Of a stretch of 64,000 bases of DNA, positions 45,471 to 59,379 are shown one piece after another; within the stretch, counting starts at the first letter, position 1; each line of letters opens with the position of its first letter. A program made the position numbers and the translations under genes. Source of the DNA: Hyperoodon ampullatus (taxonomy: Eukaryota > Chordata > Mammalia > Artiodactyla > Ziphiidae); assembly GCA_949752795.1 (NCBI GenBank), contig CATKHW010000061.1:1240001-1304000 (forward strand), in the 5' to 3' direction. The notes beneath the pieces are model-generated. The model worked only from the letters and a program-made list of their open reading frames with translations, ran no database searches and had not been told where the DNA came from.

Positions 45471-48400
45471 CAAGCAAGCGGGCAATGCAAATCTGCACTA
45501 CAAAGAAGTATCACTTCCCACCGGTCAAAAGGGAATTCCAAAAAATATGTAAAAGCCAGAAAGGAAAGACAGGCCCTGGAGAACAGGGAGCCTTGTTATG
45601 CTGATGGGCGAGATGTAAATTGCCAACTGCCTCTCTGGAGGAGTGCATTGTGTTCCCTAAATCAAGTAAACAACAAAGCTACAGATCCAAGGGCACTTCG
45701 AGTCTAGGGAATATACCTTGGGAAAACTGAAAATCAATAAGACAGAGCCACCCCAAAATTTAGGGCTGCACTGCTTACAAGGACCTCAACTTGGGTACAC
45801 CTTAAATATCCCAGGAAATATAAAAATGGTTCAAAAAATTGTGGTACTTACGTACGATGGAATATCCCTCAGCCATGAAATCAATGTCATAAGACCAGTA
45901 GCAGCAAAATGGGTGGATTCAGGTACGATGATTCTAAGTGAAATAAGTCACACAGAAAAAGAAACTTATCATAAGTTATCACTTATGAAGATCCTGTAAA
46001 CATGGCTACACTTGAACTGAGTTAGGAAAGAGAACAGTGTCTCACATTTAGAAAACAGTCTTATGCCTGCTTAAGGGGGAAGGAGAGGTGGGGTGATGCA
46101 TAAAACCAGAGTTTGATATAAGCACAGGTACCGTTCCAAAAACCAACTATGGAATAGACAAGACCTACACCTTCCTCAGTGAAAGGGACTCAAAACCCCA
46201 TATTTCCCGCAGAGGAATATATCTGACTAGTAAGAATCTTAAAACCTATGTATTGATATGTCTCTGTAAGGGATTCATGTGTGTCTAGACTGGCATAAAC
46301 ATGGCAGCGAGAATCAGCTCAAACCCACTAGAAAAAGGAATTTCAAAAACAAAACAAAAAAACTGGGAAATTCTTTACAATTCCTTCAGGGTCTCTGATG
46401 AAACCTGGAATGACCCTATCTACAATGACAGCTGGATATGGCATAAGGAGGGACACTTGGGACTGAGACGATTGGTGATATTGGGTGAGCAAAGGCAGAC
46501 CCTTTAAATCACAAATGCCTGGCTCCCATTCCATGGGTCCCAACTCTCCAGGTTGAAGGGAATATTACTACAGCTATAACATGTACGGGAAACTTAGAGA
46601 ACGGACACACTGTGAATACGAAAGGTTTCTAAAACTCAATGAATAGTCCCTCTCCTGGTGCTCTGGTTTGACTTTCCATCTGCTTTACTATCAACGTCCC
46701 AACTTGGAGAGACAGCCCCTTTAACCTCCTGGTTCGCACAGGTTTCCAATTTGGCAGAGGATGAAAGGGAAGAGGGAGAACCAATGAGAGAGTAGCTGTT
46801 AGGCATTTGGACGGGCACGTATCACTGTAATTTCCCGGCAGGAAGAAGAATTATCCAAACTCTCAGCCCCGCACCGGGAACCAGCAAAGGTCCTGAACCA
46901 AAATGTTGGACTTGCGGTCAGCTCACCTAAAACGAGTTGAAAAATGGAGCTCAGGGGCACAGCAATTCACAAACTGGCCGAGTAATAAAGGACAACTATC
47001 GTCCAAAAATCTGTTGAGGGAAGGCAACGAGGCGGACTTGAAAGCGAGGCAGAATAGCAGGAAACAGATTGCAAGAGGTACGTTGGAATCGCCTTTAAAG
47101 CACAGGAAGAGTGGCACAACTTCGACAATGATGCACTTGGCCAAAAAGGGCGTATGCGTTTTCCCCTGAATATATTCAGGAGAAAACGCATACGCCCTTA
47201 TGGGCCAAGCAAGCAAGCAGGCAATGCAAATCTGCACTACAAAGAAGTATCACTTCCCACCGGTCAAAAGGGACTTCCACAAAATATGTAAAAACCAGAA
47301 AGGCAAGACAGGCCCTGGAGAACAGGGAGTCTTGTTATGCTGATGGGCGGGATGTAAATTGCCAACTGCCTCTCTGGAGGAGTGCATTGTGTTCCCTAAA
47401 TCAAGTAAACGACAGAGCAACAGAGCCAAGGGCTCTTCCAGTCTAGGGAATATACCTTGGGAAAACTGAAAATCAATAAGACAGAGCCACCCCAAAATTT
47501 AGGGCTGCACTGCTTACAAGGACCTCAACTTGGGTACACCTTAAATATACCAGGAAATATAAAAATGGTTCAAAAAATTGTGGTACTTACATATGATGGA
47601 ATATCCCTCAGCCTTGAAATCAATGTCATATGACCAGGAGCAGCAAAATGGGTGGATTCAGGTACGATGATTCTAAGTGAAATGAGTCACACAGAAAAAG
47701 AAACTTATCATAAGATATCACTTATGAAGATCCTGTAAACATGGCTACACTTGAACTGAGTTAGGAAAGAGCACAGTGTCTCACATTTAGAAAACACTCT
47801 GATGCCTGCTTAAGGGGGATGGAGATGTGGGGTGATGCATAAAACCAGAGTTTGATATAAGCACAGGTACCGTTCCAAAAACCAATAATGGAATAGACAA
47901 GACCTACATCTTCCTCAGTGAAAGGGACTCAAAACCCCATATTTCCCGCAGAGGAATATATCTGACTAGAAAGAATCTTAAAACCTATGTATTGATATGT
48001 CTCCGTAAGGGAATCAAGTGTGTCTAGACTGGCATAAACATGGCAGTGAGAATCAGCTCAAACCCACTATAAAAAGGAATTTCAAAAACAAAACAAAAAA
48101 ACTGGGAAATTCTTTACAATTCCTTCAGGGTCTCTGATGAAACCTGGAATGACCCTATCTACAATGACAGCTGGATGTGGCATAAGGTGGGACACTTGGG
48201 ACTGAGACGATTGGTGAGATTGGGTGAGCAAATGCAGACCCTTTAAAGCACAAATGCCTGGCACACATTCCATGGGTCCCAACTCTCCAGGTTGAAGGGA
48301 ATATTACTACAGCTATAACATGTACCGGAAACCAAGAGAACGGACACACTGTGAATACGAAAGGTTTCTAAAACTCAACGAATAGTCCCTCTCCTGGTGC

Positions 48401-50613
48401 TCCGGTTTGACTTTCCATCTGCTTTACTATCAACCTCCCAACTTGGAGAGACAGCCCCTTTAACCTCTTGGTTCGCACAGGTTGCCAATTTGGCAGAGGA
48501 TGAAAGGGAAGAGGGAGAACCAATGAGAGAGTAGCTGTTAGGCATTTGGACGGGCACATATCACTGTAATTTCCCGGCAGGAAGAAGAATTAACCAAAGT
48601 CTCAGCCCCCCACCGGGAACCAGCATAGGTCCTGAACCAAAATGTTGGACTTGCGGTCAGCTAACCAAAAACGAGATGAAAAATGGAGTTCAGGGGCACA
48701 GCAATTCACAAACTGGCCGAGTAATAAAGGACAACTATCGTCCAAAAATCTGTTGAGGGAAGGCAACGAGGCGGACTTGAAAGCGAGGCAGAATAGCAGG
48801 AAACAGATTTCAAGAGGTACGTTGGAATCGCTTTTAAAGCACAGGAAGATGGGCACAACTTCCACAATGTTGCACTTGGCCAAAAAGGGTGTATGCGTTT
48901 TCTCCTGAATATATTCAGGAGAAAACGCATACGCCCTTTTTGGCCAAGCAAGCAAGGGGGCAATGCAAATCTGCACTACAAAGAAGTATCACTTCCCACC
49001 GGTCAAAAGGGACATCCACAAAATGTGTAAAAACCAGAAAGGCAAGACAGGCCCTGGAGAACAGGGAGCATTGTTATGCTGATGGGCGGGATGTAAATTG
49101 CCAACTGCCTCTCTGGAGGAGTGCATTGTGTTTCCTAAATCAAGTAAACAACAGAGCTACAGAGCCAAGAGCACTTCCAGTCTAGGGAATATACCTTGGG
49201 AAAACTGAAAATCAATAAGAGAGAGCCACCCCAAAATTTAGGGCTGCACTGCTTACAAGGACCTCAACTTGGGTACACCTTAAATATCCCAGGAAATATA
49301 AAAATGGGTCAAAAAATTGTGGTACTTACGTACGATGGAATATCCGTCAGCCATGAAATCAATGTCATAAGACCAGTAGCAGCAAAATGGGTGGATTCAG
49401 GTACGATGATTCTAAGTGAAATGAGTCACACAGAAAAAGAAACTTATCATAAGATATCACTTATGAAGATCCTGTAAACATGGCTACACTTGAACTGAGT
49501 TAGGAAAGAGAACAGTGTCTCACATTTAGAAAACACTCTTATGCCTGATTAAGGAGGAAGGAGAGGTGGGGAGATGCATAAAACCAGAGTTTGATATAAG
49601 CACAGGTACCGTTCCAAAAACCAACTATGGAATAGACAAGACCTACACCTTCCTCAGTGAAAGGGACTCAAAACCCCATATTTCCCGAAGAGGAATATAT
49701 CTGACTAGTAAGAATCTTAAAACCTATGTATTGATATGTCTCCATAAGGGAATCAAGTGTGTCTAGACTGGCATAAACATGGCAGCGAGAATCAGCTCAA
49801 ACCCACTATAAAAAGGAATTTCAAAAACAAAACAAAAAAACTGGGAAATTCTTTACAATTCCTTCAGGGTCTCTGTTGAAACCTGGAATGACCCTATCTA
49901 CAATGACAGCTGGATGTGGCATAAGGAGGGACACTTGGGACTGAGAGGATTGGTGAGATTGGGTGAGCAAATGCAGACCCTTTAAAGCAATAATGCATGG
50001 CAACCTTTCCATGGGTCCCAACTCTCCAGGTTGAAGGGAATATTACTACAGTTATAACATGTACGGGAACCCTAGAGAACAGACACACTGTGAATACGAA
50101 AGGTTTCTAAAACTCAACGAATAGTCCCTCTCCTGGTGCTCCGGTTTGACTTTCCATCTGCTTTACTATCAACCTCCTACCTTAGAGAGACAGCCCCTTT
50201 AACCTCCTGGTTCGCACAGGTTTCCAATTTGGCAGAGGATGAAAGGAAAGAGGGAGAACCAATGAGAGAGTAGCTGTTAGGCATTTGGACGGGCACATAA
50301 CACTCTAACTTCCCGGCAGTTAGAAGTAGTAACCAAAGTCTCAGCCCCCCACCGGGAACCAGCATAGGTCCTGAACCAAAATGTTGGACTTGCGGTCAGC
50401 TCACTAAAAACGAGTTGAAAAATGGAGCTCAGGTGCAGAGCAATTCACAAACTGGCCGAGTAATAAAGGACAACTATCGTCCAAAAATCTGTTGAGGGAA
50501 GGCAACGAGGCGGACCTGAAAGCGAGGCAGAATAGCAGGAAACAGATTTCAAGAGGTACGTTGGAATCGCCTTTAAAGCACAGGAAGAGGGGCACAACTT
50601 CGACAATGATGCA

Positions 50614-50687
50614 CTTGGCCAAAAAGGGCGTATGCGTTTTCTCCTGAATATATTCAGGAGAAAACGCATACGCCCTTTTTGGCCAAG
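50614..50687. repeat. Perfect 74-bp satellite palindrome
   Basis: Same sequence and position in the monomer as 45397-45470, with no mismatches between arms. Confidence 0.97.
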
Positions 50688-53600
50688 CAAGCAAGCAGGC
50701 AATGCAAATCTGCACTACAAAGAAGTATCACTTCCCACTGGTCAAAAGGGACTTCCACAAAATATGTAAAAACCAAAAAGGCAAGACAGGCCCTGGAGAA
50801 GAGGAAGCCTTGTTATGCTGATGGGCGGGATGTAAATTGCCAACTGCCTCTCTGGAGGAGTACATTGTGTTCCCTAAAACAAGTAAAGAACAGAGCTACA
50901 GAGCCAAGGGCACTTCCAGTCTAGGGAATATACCTTGGGAAAACTGAAAATCAATAAGACAGAGCCACCCCAAAACTTAGGGCTGCACTGCTTACAAGGA
51001 CCTCAACTTGGGTCCACCTTAAATATCCCAGGAAATATAAAAATGGTTCAAAAAATTGTGGTACTTACGTACGATGGAATATCCCTCAGCCATGAAATCA
51101 ATGTCATAACACCAGTAGCAGCAAAATGGGTGGATTCAGGTACGATGATTCTAAGTGAAATAAGTCACACAGAAAAAGAAACTTATCATAAGATATCACT
51201 TATGAAGATCCTGTAAACATGGCTACACTTGAACTGAGTTAGGAAAGAGAACAGTGTCTCACATTTAGAAAACACTCTTATGCCTGCTTAAGGGGGAAAG
51301 AGAGGTGGGGTGATGCATAAAAACAGAATTTGATATAAGCACAGGTACCGTTCCAAAAACCAAGTATGGAATATCCAAGACCTACACCTTCCTCAGTGAA
51401 AGGCACTCAAAACACCATATTTCCCGCAGGGGAATATATCTGACTAGTAAGAATCTTAAAACCTATGTATTGTTATGTCTCCATAAGGGAATCAAGTGTG
51501 TCTAGACTGGCATAATCATGGCAGCGAGAATCAGCTCAAACACACTATAAAAAGGAATTTCACAAACAAAACAAAAAAACTGGGAAATGCTTTACAATTC
51601 TTTCAGCGTCTCTGATGAAACCTGTAATGACCCTATCTACAATGACAGCTGGATGTGGCATAAGGCTGGACACTTGGGACTGAGACGATTGGTGAGATTG
51701 GGTGAGCAAATGCAGACCCTTTAAAGCAATAATGCATGGCACCCAATCCATGGGTCCCAACTCTCCAGGTTGAAGGGAATATTACTACAGTTATAACATG
51801 TACGGGAAACCTAGAGTACGGACACACTGTGAATACGAAAGGTTTCTAAAACTCAACGAATAGTCCCTCTCCTGGTGCTCCGGTTTGACTTTCCATCTGC
51901 TTTACTATCAAACTCCCAACTTGGAGAGACATCCCCTTTAACCTCCTGGTACGCACAGGTTTCCAATTTTGCAGAGGATGAAAGGGAAGAGGGAGAACCA
52001 ATGAGAGAGTAGCTGTTAGGCATTTGGACGGGCACGTATCACTCTAATTTCCCGGCAGGAAGAAGAATTAACTAAATTCTCAGCGACCCACCGGGAACCA
52101 GCATAGGTCCTGAACCAAAATGTTGGACTTGCGGTCAGGTCACAAAAAACGAGTTGAAAAATCGAGCTCAGGGGCACAGCAATTCACAAAATGGCCGAGT
52201 AATAAAGGACAACTATCGTCCAAAAATCTGTTGAGGGAAGGCAACGAGGCATACTTGAAAGCGAAGCAGAATAGCAGGAAACAGATGTCAAGAGGTACGT
52301 TGGAATCGCCTTTAAAGCACAGGAAGAGGGACACAACTTCGACAATGATGCACTTGGCCAAAAAGGGCGTATGCGTTTTCTTCTGAATATATTCAGGAGA
52401 AAACGCATACGCCCTTTTTGGCCAAGCAAGCAAGCGGGCAATGCAAATCTGCACTACAAAGAAGTAACACTTCCCACCGGTCAAAAGGGACATCCACAAA
52501 ATGTGTAAAAACCAGAAAGGAAAGACAGGCCCTGGAGAACAGGGAGCCTTGTTATGCTGATGGGCGGGATGTAAATTGCCAACTGCCTCTCTGGAGGAGT
52601 GCATTGTGTTCCCTAAAACAAGTAAACAACAGAGCTACAGAGCCAAGGGCACTTCCATTCTAGGGAATATACCTTGGGAAAACTGAAAATCAATAATACA
52701 GAGCCACCCCAATATTTAGGGCTGCACAGCTTACAAGGACCTCAACTTGGGTACACCTTAAATATCCCAGGAAATATAAAAATGGGTCAAAAAATTGTGG
52801 TACTTACGTACGATGGAATATCCCTCAGCCATGAAATCAATGTCATAACACCAGTAGCAGCAAAATGGGTGGATTCAGGTACGATGATTCTAAGTGAAAT
52901 AAGTCACACAGAAAAAGAAACTTATCATAAGATATCACTTATGAAGATCCTGTAAACATGGCTACACTTGAACTGAGTTAGGAAAGAGAACAGTGTCTCA
53001 CATTTAGAAAACACTCTTATGCCTGCTTAAGGGGGAAGGAGAGGTGGGGTGATGCATAAAACCAGAGTTTGATATAAGCACACGTACCGTTACAAAAACC
53101 AACTATGGAATAGACAAGACCTACACCTTTCTCAGTGAAAGGGACTCAAAACACCATATTTCCCGCAGAGGAATATATCTGACTAGTAAGAATCTTAAAA
53201 CCTATGTATTGATATGTCTCCGTAAGGGAATCAAATGTGTCTAGACAGGCATAAACATGGCAGCGAGAATCAGCCCAAACTCACTATAAAAAGGAATTTC
53301 AAAAACAAAACAAGAAAACTGGGAAATTCTTTACAATTCCTTCAGGGTCTCTGATGAAACCTAGAATGACCGTATCTACAACGACAGCTGGATGTGGCAT
53401 AAGAAGGGACACTTGGGACTGAGACGATTTGTGAGATTGGGTGAGCAAATGCAGACCCTTTAAAGCACAAATGCCTGGCACCCATTCCATGGGTCCCAAC
53501 TCTTCAGGTTGAAGGGAATATTACTACAGCTATAACATGTACGGGAAACCTAGAGAACGGACACACTGTGAATACGAAAGGTTTCTAAAACTCAACGAAT

Positions 53601-54091
53601 AGTCCCTCTCCTGGTGCTCCGGTTTGACTTTCCATCTGCTTTACTATCAACCTCTCAACTTGGAGAGACAGCCCCTTTAACCTCCTGGTTTGCATAGGTT
53701 GCCAATTTGGCAAAGGATGAAAGGGAAGAGGGAGAACTAATGAGAGAGTAGCTGTTAGGCATTTGGACGGGCACATATCACTGTAATTTCCCGGCAGGAA
53801 GAAGAATTAACCAAAGTCTCAGCCACCCACCAGGAACCAGTATAGGTCCTGAACCAAAATTTTGGACTTGCGGTCAGCTCACCAAAAACAAGTTGAAAAA
53901 TGGAGCTCAGGGGCACTGCAATTCACAAACTGGCCGAGTCATAAAGGACAACTATCGTCCAAAAATCTGTTGAGGGAAGGCAACTAGGCGGACATGAAAG
54001 CGAGGCAGAATAGCAGGAAACAGATTTCAAGAGGTACGTTGGAATCGCCTTTAAAGAACAGGAAGAGGGGCACAACTTCGACAATGATGCA

Positions 54092-54165
54092 CTTGGCCAA
54101 AAAGGGCGTATGCGTTTTCTCCTGAATATATTCAGGAGAAAACGCATACGCCCTTTTTGGCCAAG
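54092..54165. repeat. Perfect 74-bp satellite palindrome
   Basis: No mismatches between arms. Most other monomers carry the same palindrome with one to a few mismatches (for example those centred at 43697, 48911, 52389 and 61076). Confidence 0.97.
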
Positions 54166-57100
54166 CAAGCAAGCGGGCAATGCAAAGCTGCACTAAAAAG
54201 AAGTATCACTTCCCACCGGTCAAAAGGGACATCCACAAAATGTGTAAAAACCAGAAAGGCAAGACAGGCCCTGGAGAACAGGGAGCCTTGATATGTTGAT
54301 GGGCGGGATGTGAATTGCCATCTGCCTCTCTGGAGGAGTGCATTGTGTTCCCTAAAACAAGTAAAGAACAGAGCTACAGAGCCAAGGGCATTTCCAAACT
54401 AGGGAATATACCTTGGGAAAACTGAAAATAAATAAGACAGAGCGACCCCAAAATTTAGGGCTGCACTGCTTACAAGGACCTCAACTTGGGTACACCTCAA
54501 ATATCCCAGGAAATATAAAAATGGATCAAAAAATTGTGGTACTTACGTACGATGGAATATCCCTCAGCCATGAAATCAATGTCATAAGACCAGTAGCAGC
54601 AAAATGGGTGGATTCAGGTACGATGATTCTAAGTGAAATAAGTCACACAGAAAAAGAAACTTATCATAAGATATCACTTATGAAGATCCTGTAAACATGG
54701 CTACACTTGAACTGAGTTAGGAAAGAGAACAGTGTCTCACATTTAGAAAACACACTTATGCCTGCTTAAGGGGGAAGGAGAGGTGGGGTGATGCATAAAA
54801 CCAGAGTTTGATATAAGCACAGGTACCGTTCCAAAAACCAACTATGGAATAGACAAGACCTACACCTTCCTCAGTGAAAGGGACTCAAAACCCCATATTT
54901 CCCGCAGAGGAATATATCTGACTAGTAAGAATCTTAAAACCTATGTATTGATATGTCTCCGTAAGGGAATCAAGTGTGTCTAGACTGGCATAAACATGGC
55001 AGTGAGAATAAGCTCAAACCCAATATAAAAAGTAATTTCAAAAACAAAACAAAAAAACGGGGAAATTCTTTACAATTCCTTCAGGGTCTCTGATGAATCC
55101 TGGAATGACCCTATCTACAACGACAGCTGGATGTGGCATATGGAGGGACACTTGGGACTGAGAGGGTTGGTGAGATTGGGTGAGCAAATGAAGACCCTTT
55201 AAAGCACAAATGCCTGGCACCCATTCCATGGGTCCCAACTCTCCAGTTTGAAGGGAATATTACTACAGCTATAACATGTACGGGAAACCTAGAGAACGGA
55301 CACACTCTGAATACGAAAGGATTCTAAAACTCAACGAATAGTCCCTCTCCTGGTGCTCGGGTTTGACTTTACATCTGCTTTACTATCAACCTCCCAACTT
55401 GGAGAGACAGCCCCTTTAACCTCCTGGCTCGCACAGGTTGCCAATTTGGCAGAGGATGAAAGGGAAGAGGGAGAACCAATGAGAGAGTAGCTGTTAGGAA
55501 TTTGGACGGGCACATATCACTGTAATTTCCCGGCAGGAAGAAGAATTAACCAAAGTCTCAGCCACCCACCGGGAACCAGTATAGTTCCTGAACCGAAATT
55601 TTGGACTTGCGGTCAGCTCACCAAAAACGAGTTGAAAAATGGAGCTCAGGGGCACAGCAATTCACAAACTGGCCGAGTAATAAAGGACAACTATCGTCCA
55701 AAAATCTGTTGAGGGAAGGCAACGAGGCGGACTTGAAAGTGAGGCAGAATAGCAGGAAACAGATTTCAGAAGTACGTTGGAATCGCCTTTAAAGCACAGG
55801 AAGAGGGGCACAACTTCGAAAATGATGCACTTGGCCAAAAAGGGCATATGCGTTTTCTCCTGAATATCTTCAGGAGAAAACGCATACGCCCTTTTGGCCA
55901 AGCAAGCAAGCGGGCAATGCAAATCTGCACTAAAAAGATGTATCACTTCCCACGGGTCAAAAGGGACATCCACAAAATGTGTAAAAACCAGAAAGGCAAG
56001 ACAGGCCCTGGAGAACTGGGAGCCTTGTTATGCTGATTGGCGGGATGTAAATTGCCAACTGCCTCTCTGGAGGAGTGCATTGTGTTCCCTAAAACAAGTA
56101 AAGAACAGAGCTACAGAGCCAAGGGCCCTTCCTGTCTAGGGAATATACCTTGGGAAAACTGAAAATCAATAAGACAGAGCCACCCCAAAATTTAGGGCTC
56201 CACTGCTTACAAGGACCTCAACTTGGATACACCTTAAGTATCCCAGGAAATATAAAAATGGTTCAAAAAATTCTGGTACTTACGTATGATGGAATATCCC
56301 TCAGCCATGAAATCAATGTCATAAGACCAGTAGCAGCAAAATGGGTGGATTCAGGTACGATGATTCTAAGTGAAATAAGTCACACAGAAAAAGAAACTTA
56401 TCATAAGATATCACTTATGAAGATCCTGTAAACATGGCTACACTTGAACTGAGTTAGGAAAGAGAACAGTATCTCATATTTAGAAAACATTCTTATGCCT
56501 GCTTAACGTGGAAGGAGAGGTGGGGTGATGCATAAAACCAGAGTTTGATATAAGCACAGGTACCGTTCCAAAAACCAACAATGGAATACACAAGACCTAC
56601 TCCTTTCTCAGTGAAAGGGACTCAAAACCCCATATTTCCCGCAGAGGAATATATCTGACTAGTAAGAATCTTAAAACCTATATATTGATATGTCTCCATA
56701 AGGGAATCAAGTGTGTCTAGACTGGCATAAACAAGGCAACGAGAATCAGCTCAAACCACTATAAAAAGGAATTTCAAAAACAAAACAAAAAAAACTGGGA
56801 AATTCTTTACAATTCCTTCCGGGTCCCTGATGAAACCTGGAATGACCCTATCTATAACGACAGCTGGATGTGGCATAAGGAGGGACACTTGAGACTGAGT
56901 CGATTGGTGAGATTGGGTGAGCAAATGCAGACCATTTAAAGCAATAATGCATGGCACCAATTCCATGGGTCCCAACTCTCCAGTTTGAAGGGAATATTAC
57001 TACAGCTATAACATGTACGGGAAACCTAGAGTATGGACACACTGTGAATACGAAAGGTTTCTAAAACTCAACGAATAGTCCCTCTCCTGGTGCTCCGGTT

Positions 57101-59305
57101 TGACTTTTCATCTGCTTTACTATCAACCTCCCAACTTGGAGAGACAGCCCCTTTAACCTCCTGGTTCAAACAGGTTGCCAATTTGGCAGAGGATGAAAGC
57201 GAAGAGGGAGAACCAATGAGAGAGTAGCTGTTAGGCATTTGGACGGGCACATCTCACTGTAACTTCCCCGCAGGAAGAAGAATTAACCAAATTCTCAGCC
57301 ACCCACCGGGAACCAGTATAGGTCCTGAACCAAAATTTTGGACTTGCGGTCAGCTCACCAAAAACGAGTTGAAAAATGGAGCTCAGGGGCACAGCAATTC
57401 ACAAACTGGCCGAGTAATAAAGGACAACTATCGTCCAAAAATCTGTTGAGGGAAGGCAACGAGGCGGACTTGAAAGTGAAGCAGAATAGCAGGAAACAGA
57501 TTTCAAGAAGTATGTTGGAATCGCCTTTAAAGCACAGGAAGAGGGGCACAACTTCGAAAATGATGCACTTGGCCAAAAAGGGTGTATGCGTTTTCCCCTG
57601 AATATCTTCAGGAGAAAACGCATATGCCCTTTTTGGCCAAGAAAGCAAGCGGGCAATGCAAATCTGCACTACAAAGAAGTATCACTTCCCACCGGTCAAA
57701 AGGGACATCCACAAAATGTGTAAAAACCAGAAAGGCAAGACAGGCCCTGGAGAACAGGGAGCCTTGTTATGCTGATGGGCGGGATGTAAATTGCCAACTG
57801 CCTCTCTGGAGGAGTGCATTGTGTTCCCTAAAACAAGTAAAGAACAGAGCTACAGAGCCAAGGGCCTTTCCAGTCTAGGGAATATACCTCGGGAAAACTG
57901 AAAATCAATAAGACAGAGCCACCCCAAAATTTAGGGCTGCACTGCTTACAGGGACCTCAACTTGGATCCACCTTAAGTATCCCAGGAAATATAAAAATGG
58001 TTCAAAAAATTCTGGTACTTACGTACGATGGAATATCCCTCAACCATGAAATCAATGTCATAAGACAAGTAGAAGCAAAATGGGTGGATTCAGGTACGAT
58101 GATTCTAAGTGAAATAAGTCACACAGAAAAAGAAACTTATCATAAGATATCACTTATGAAGATCCTGTAAACATGGCTACACTTGAACTGAGTTAGGAAA
58201 GAGAACAGTGTCTCACATTTAGAAAACACTCTTATACCTGCTTAAGGGGGAAGGAGAGGTGGGGTGATGCATAAAACCAGAGTTTGATATAAGCACAGGT
58301 ACCGTTCCAAAAACCAACTATGGAATAGACAAGACCTACACCTTCCTCAGTGAAAGGGACCCAAAGCACCATATTTCCCGCAGAGGAATATATCTGACTA
58401 GTAAGAATCTTAAAACCTATGTATTGATATGTCTCCGTAAGGGAATCAAGTGTGTCTAGACTGGCATAAACATGGCAGCGAGAATCAGCTCAAACCCACT
58501 ATAAAAAGGAATTTCAAAAACAAAACAAAAAAATGGGAAATTCTTTACAATTCCTTCAGGGTCTCTGAGGAAACCTGGAATGACCATATATACAACGACA
58601 GCTGGATGTGGCATAAGGAGGGACACTTGGGACTGAGACGATTGGTGAGATTGGGTGAGCAAATGCAGACCCTTTAAAGCACAAATGCTTGGCACCCATT
58701 CCATGACTCCCAACTCTCCAGGTTGAAGGAAATATTACTACAGCTATAACATGTACGGGAAACCTAGAGAACGGACACACTGTGAATACGAAAGGTTTCT
58801 AAAACTCAACGAATAGTCCCTATCCTGGTGCTCTGGTTTGACTTTCCATCTGCTTTACTATCAACCTCCCAACTTGTAGAGACAGCCCCTTTAACCTCCT
58901 GGTTCGCACAGGTTTCCAATTTGGCAGAGGATGAAAGGGAAGAGGGAGAACCAATGAGAGAGTAGCTGTTAGGCATTTGGACGGGCACATATCACTCTAA
59001 ATTCCCGGCAGGAAGAAGAATTAACCAAAGTCTCAGCCACCCACTGCGAACCAGTATAGGTCCTGAACCAAAATTTTGGACTTGCGGTCAGCTCACCAAA
59101 AACGAGTTGAAAAATGGAGCTCAGGGGCACAGCAATTCACAAACTGGCCGAGTAATAAAGGAAAACTATCGTCCAAAAATCTGTTGAGGGAAGGCAACGA
59201 GGCGGACTTGAAAGCGAGGCAGAATAGCAGGAAACAGATTTCATGAGGTACGTTGGAATCGCCTTTAAAGCACAGGAAGAGGGGCACAACTTCGACATTG
59301 ATGCC

Positions 59306-59379
59306 CTTGGCCAAAAAGGGCGTATGCGTTTTCTCCTGAATATATTCAGGAGAAAACGCATACGCCCTTTTTGGCCAAG
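59306..59379. repeat. Perfect 74-bp satellite palindrome
   Basis: No mismatches between arms, although the base just outside the left arm differs from other monomers. It keeps the standard spacing to its neighbours. Confidence 0.97.

Noticed and set aside
52140..52604. 154-codon minus-strand frame recurring in satellite monomers (also 59093-59557)
   Set aside because: It spans the palindrome and non-L1 part of the satellite. Its length varies from 60 to 154 codons among monomers through indels and stops, so it is not under coding constraint.
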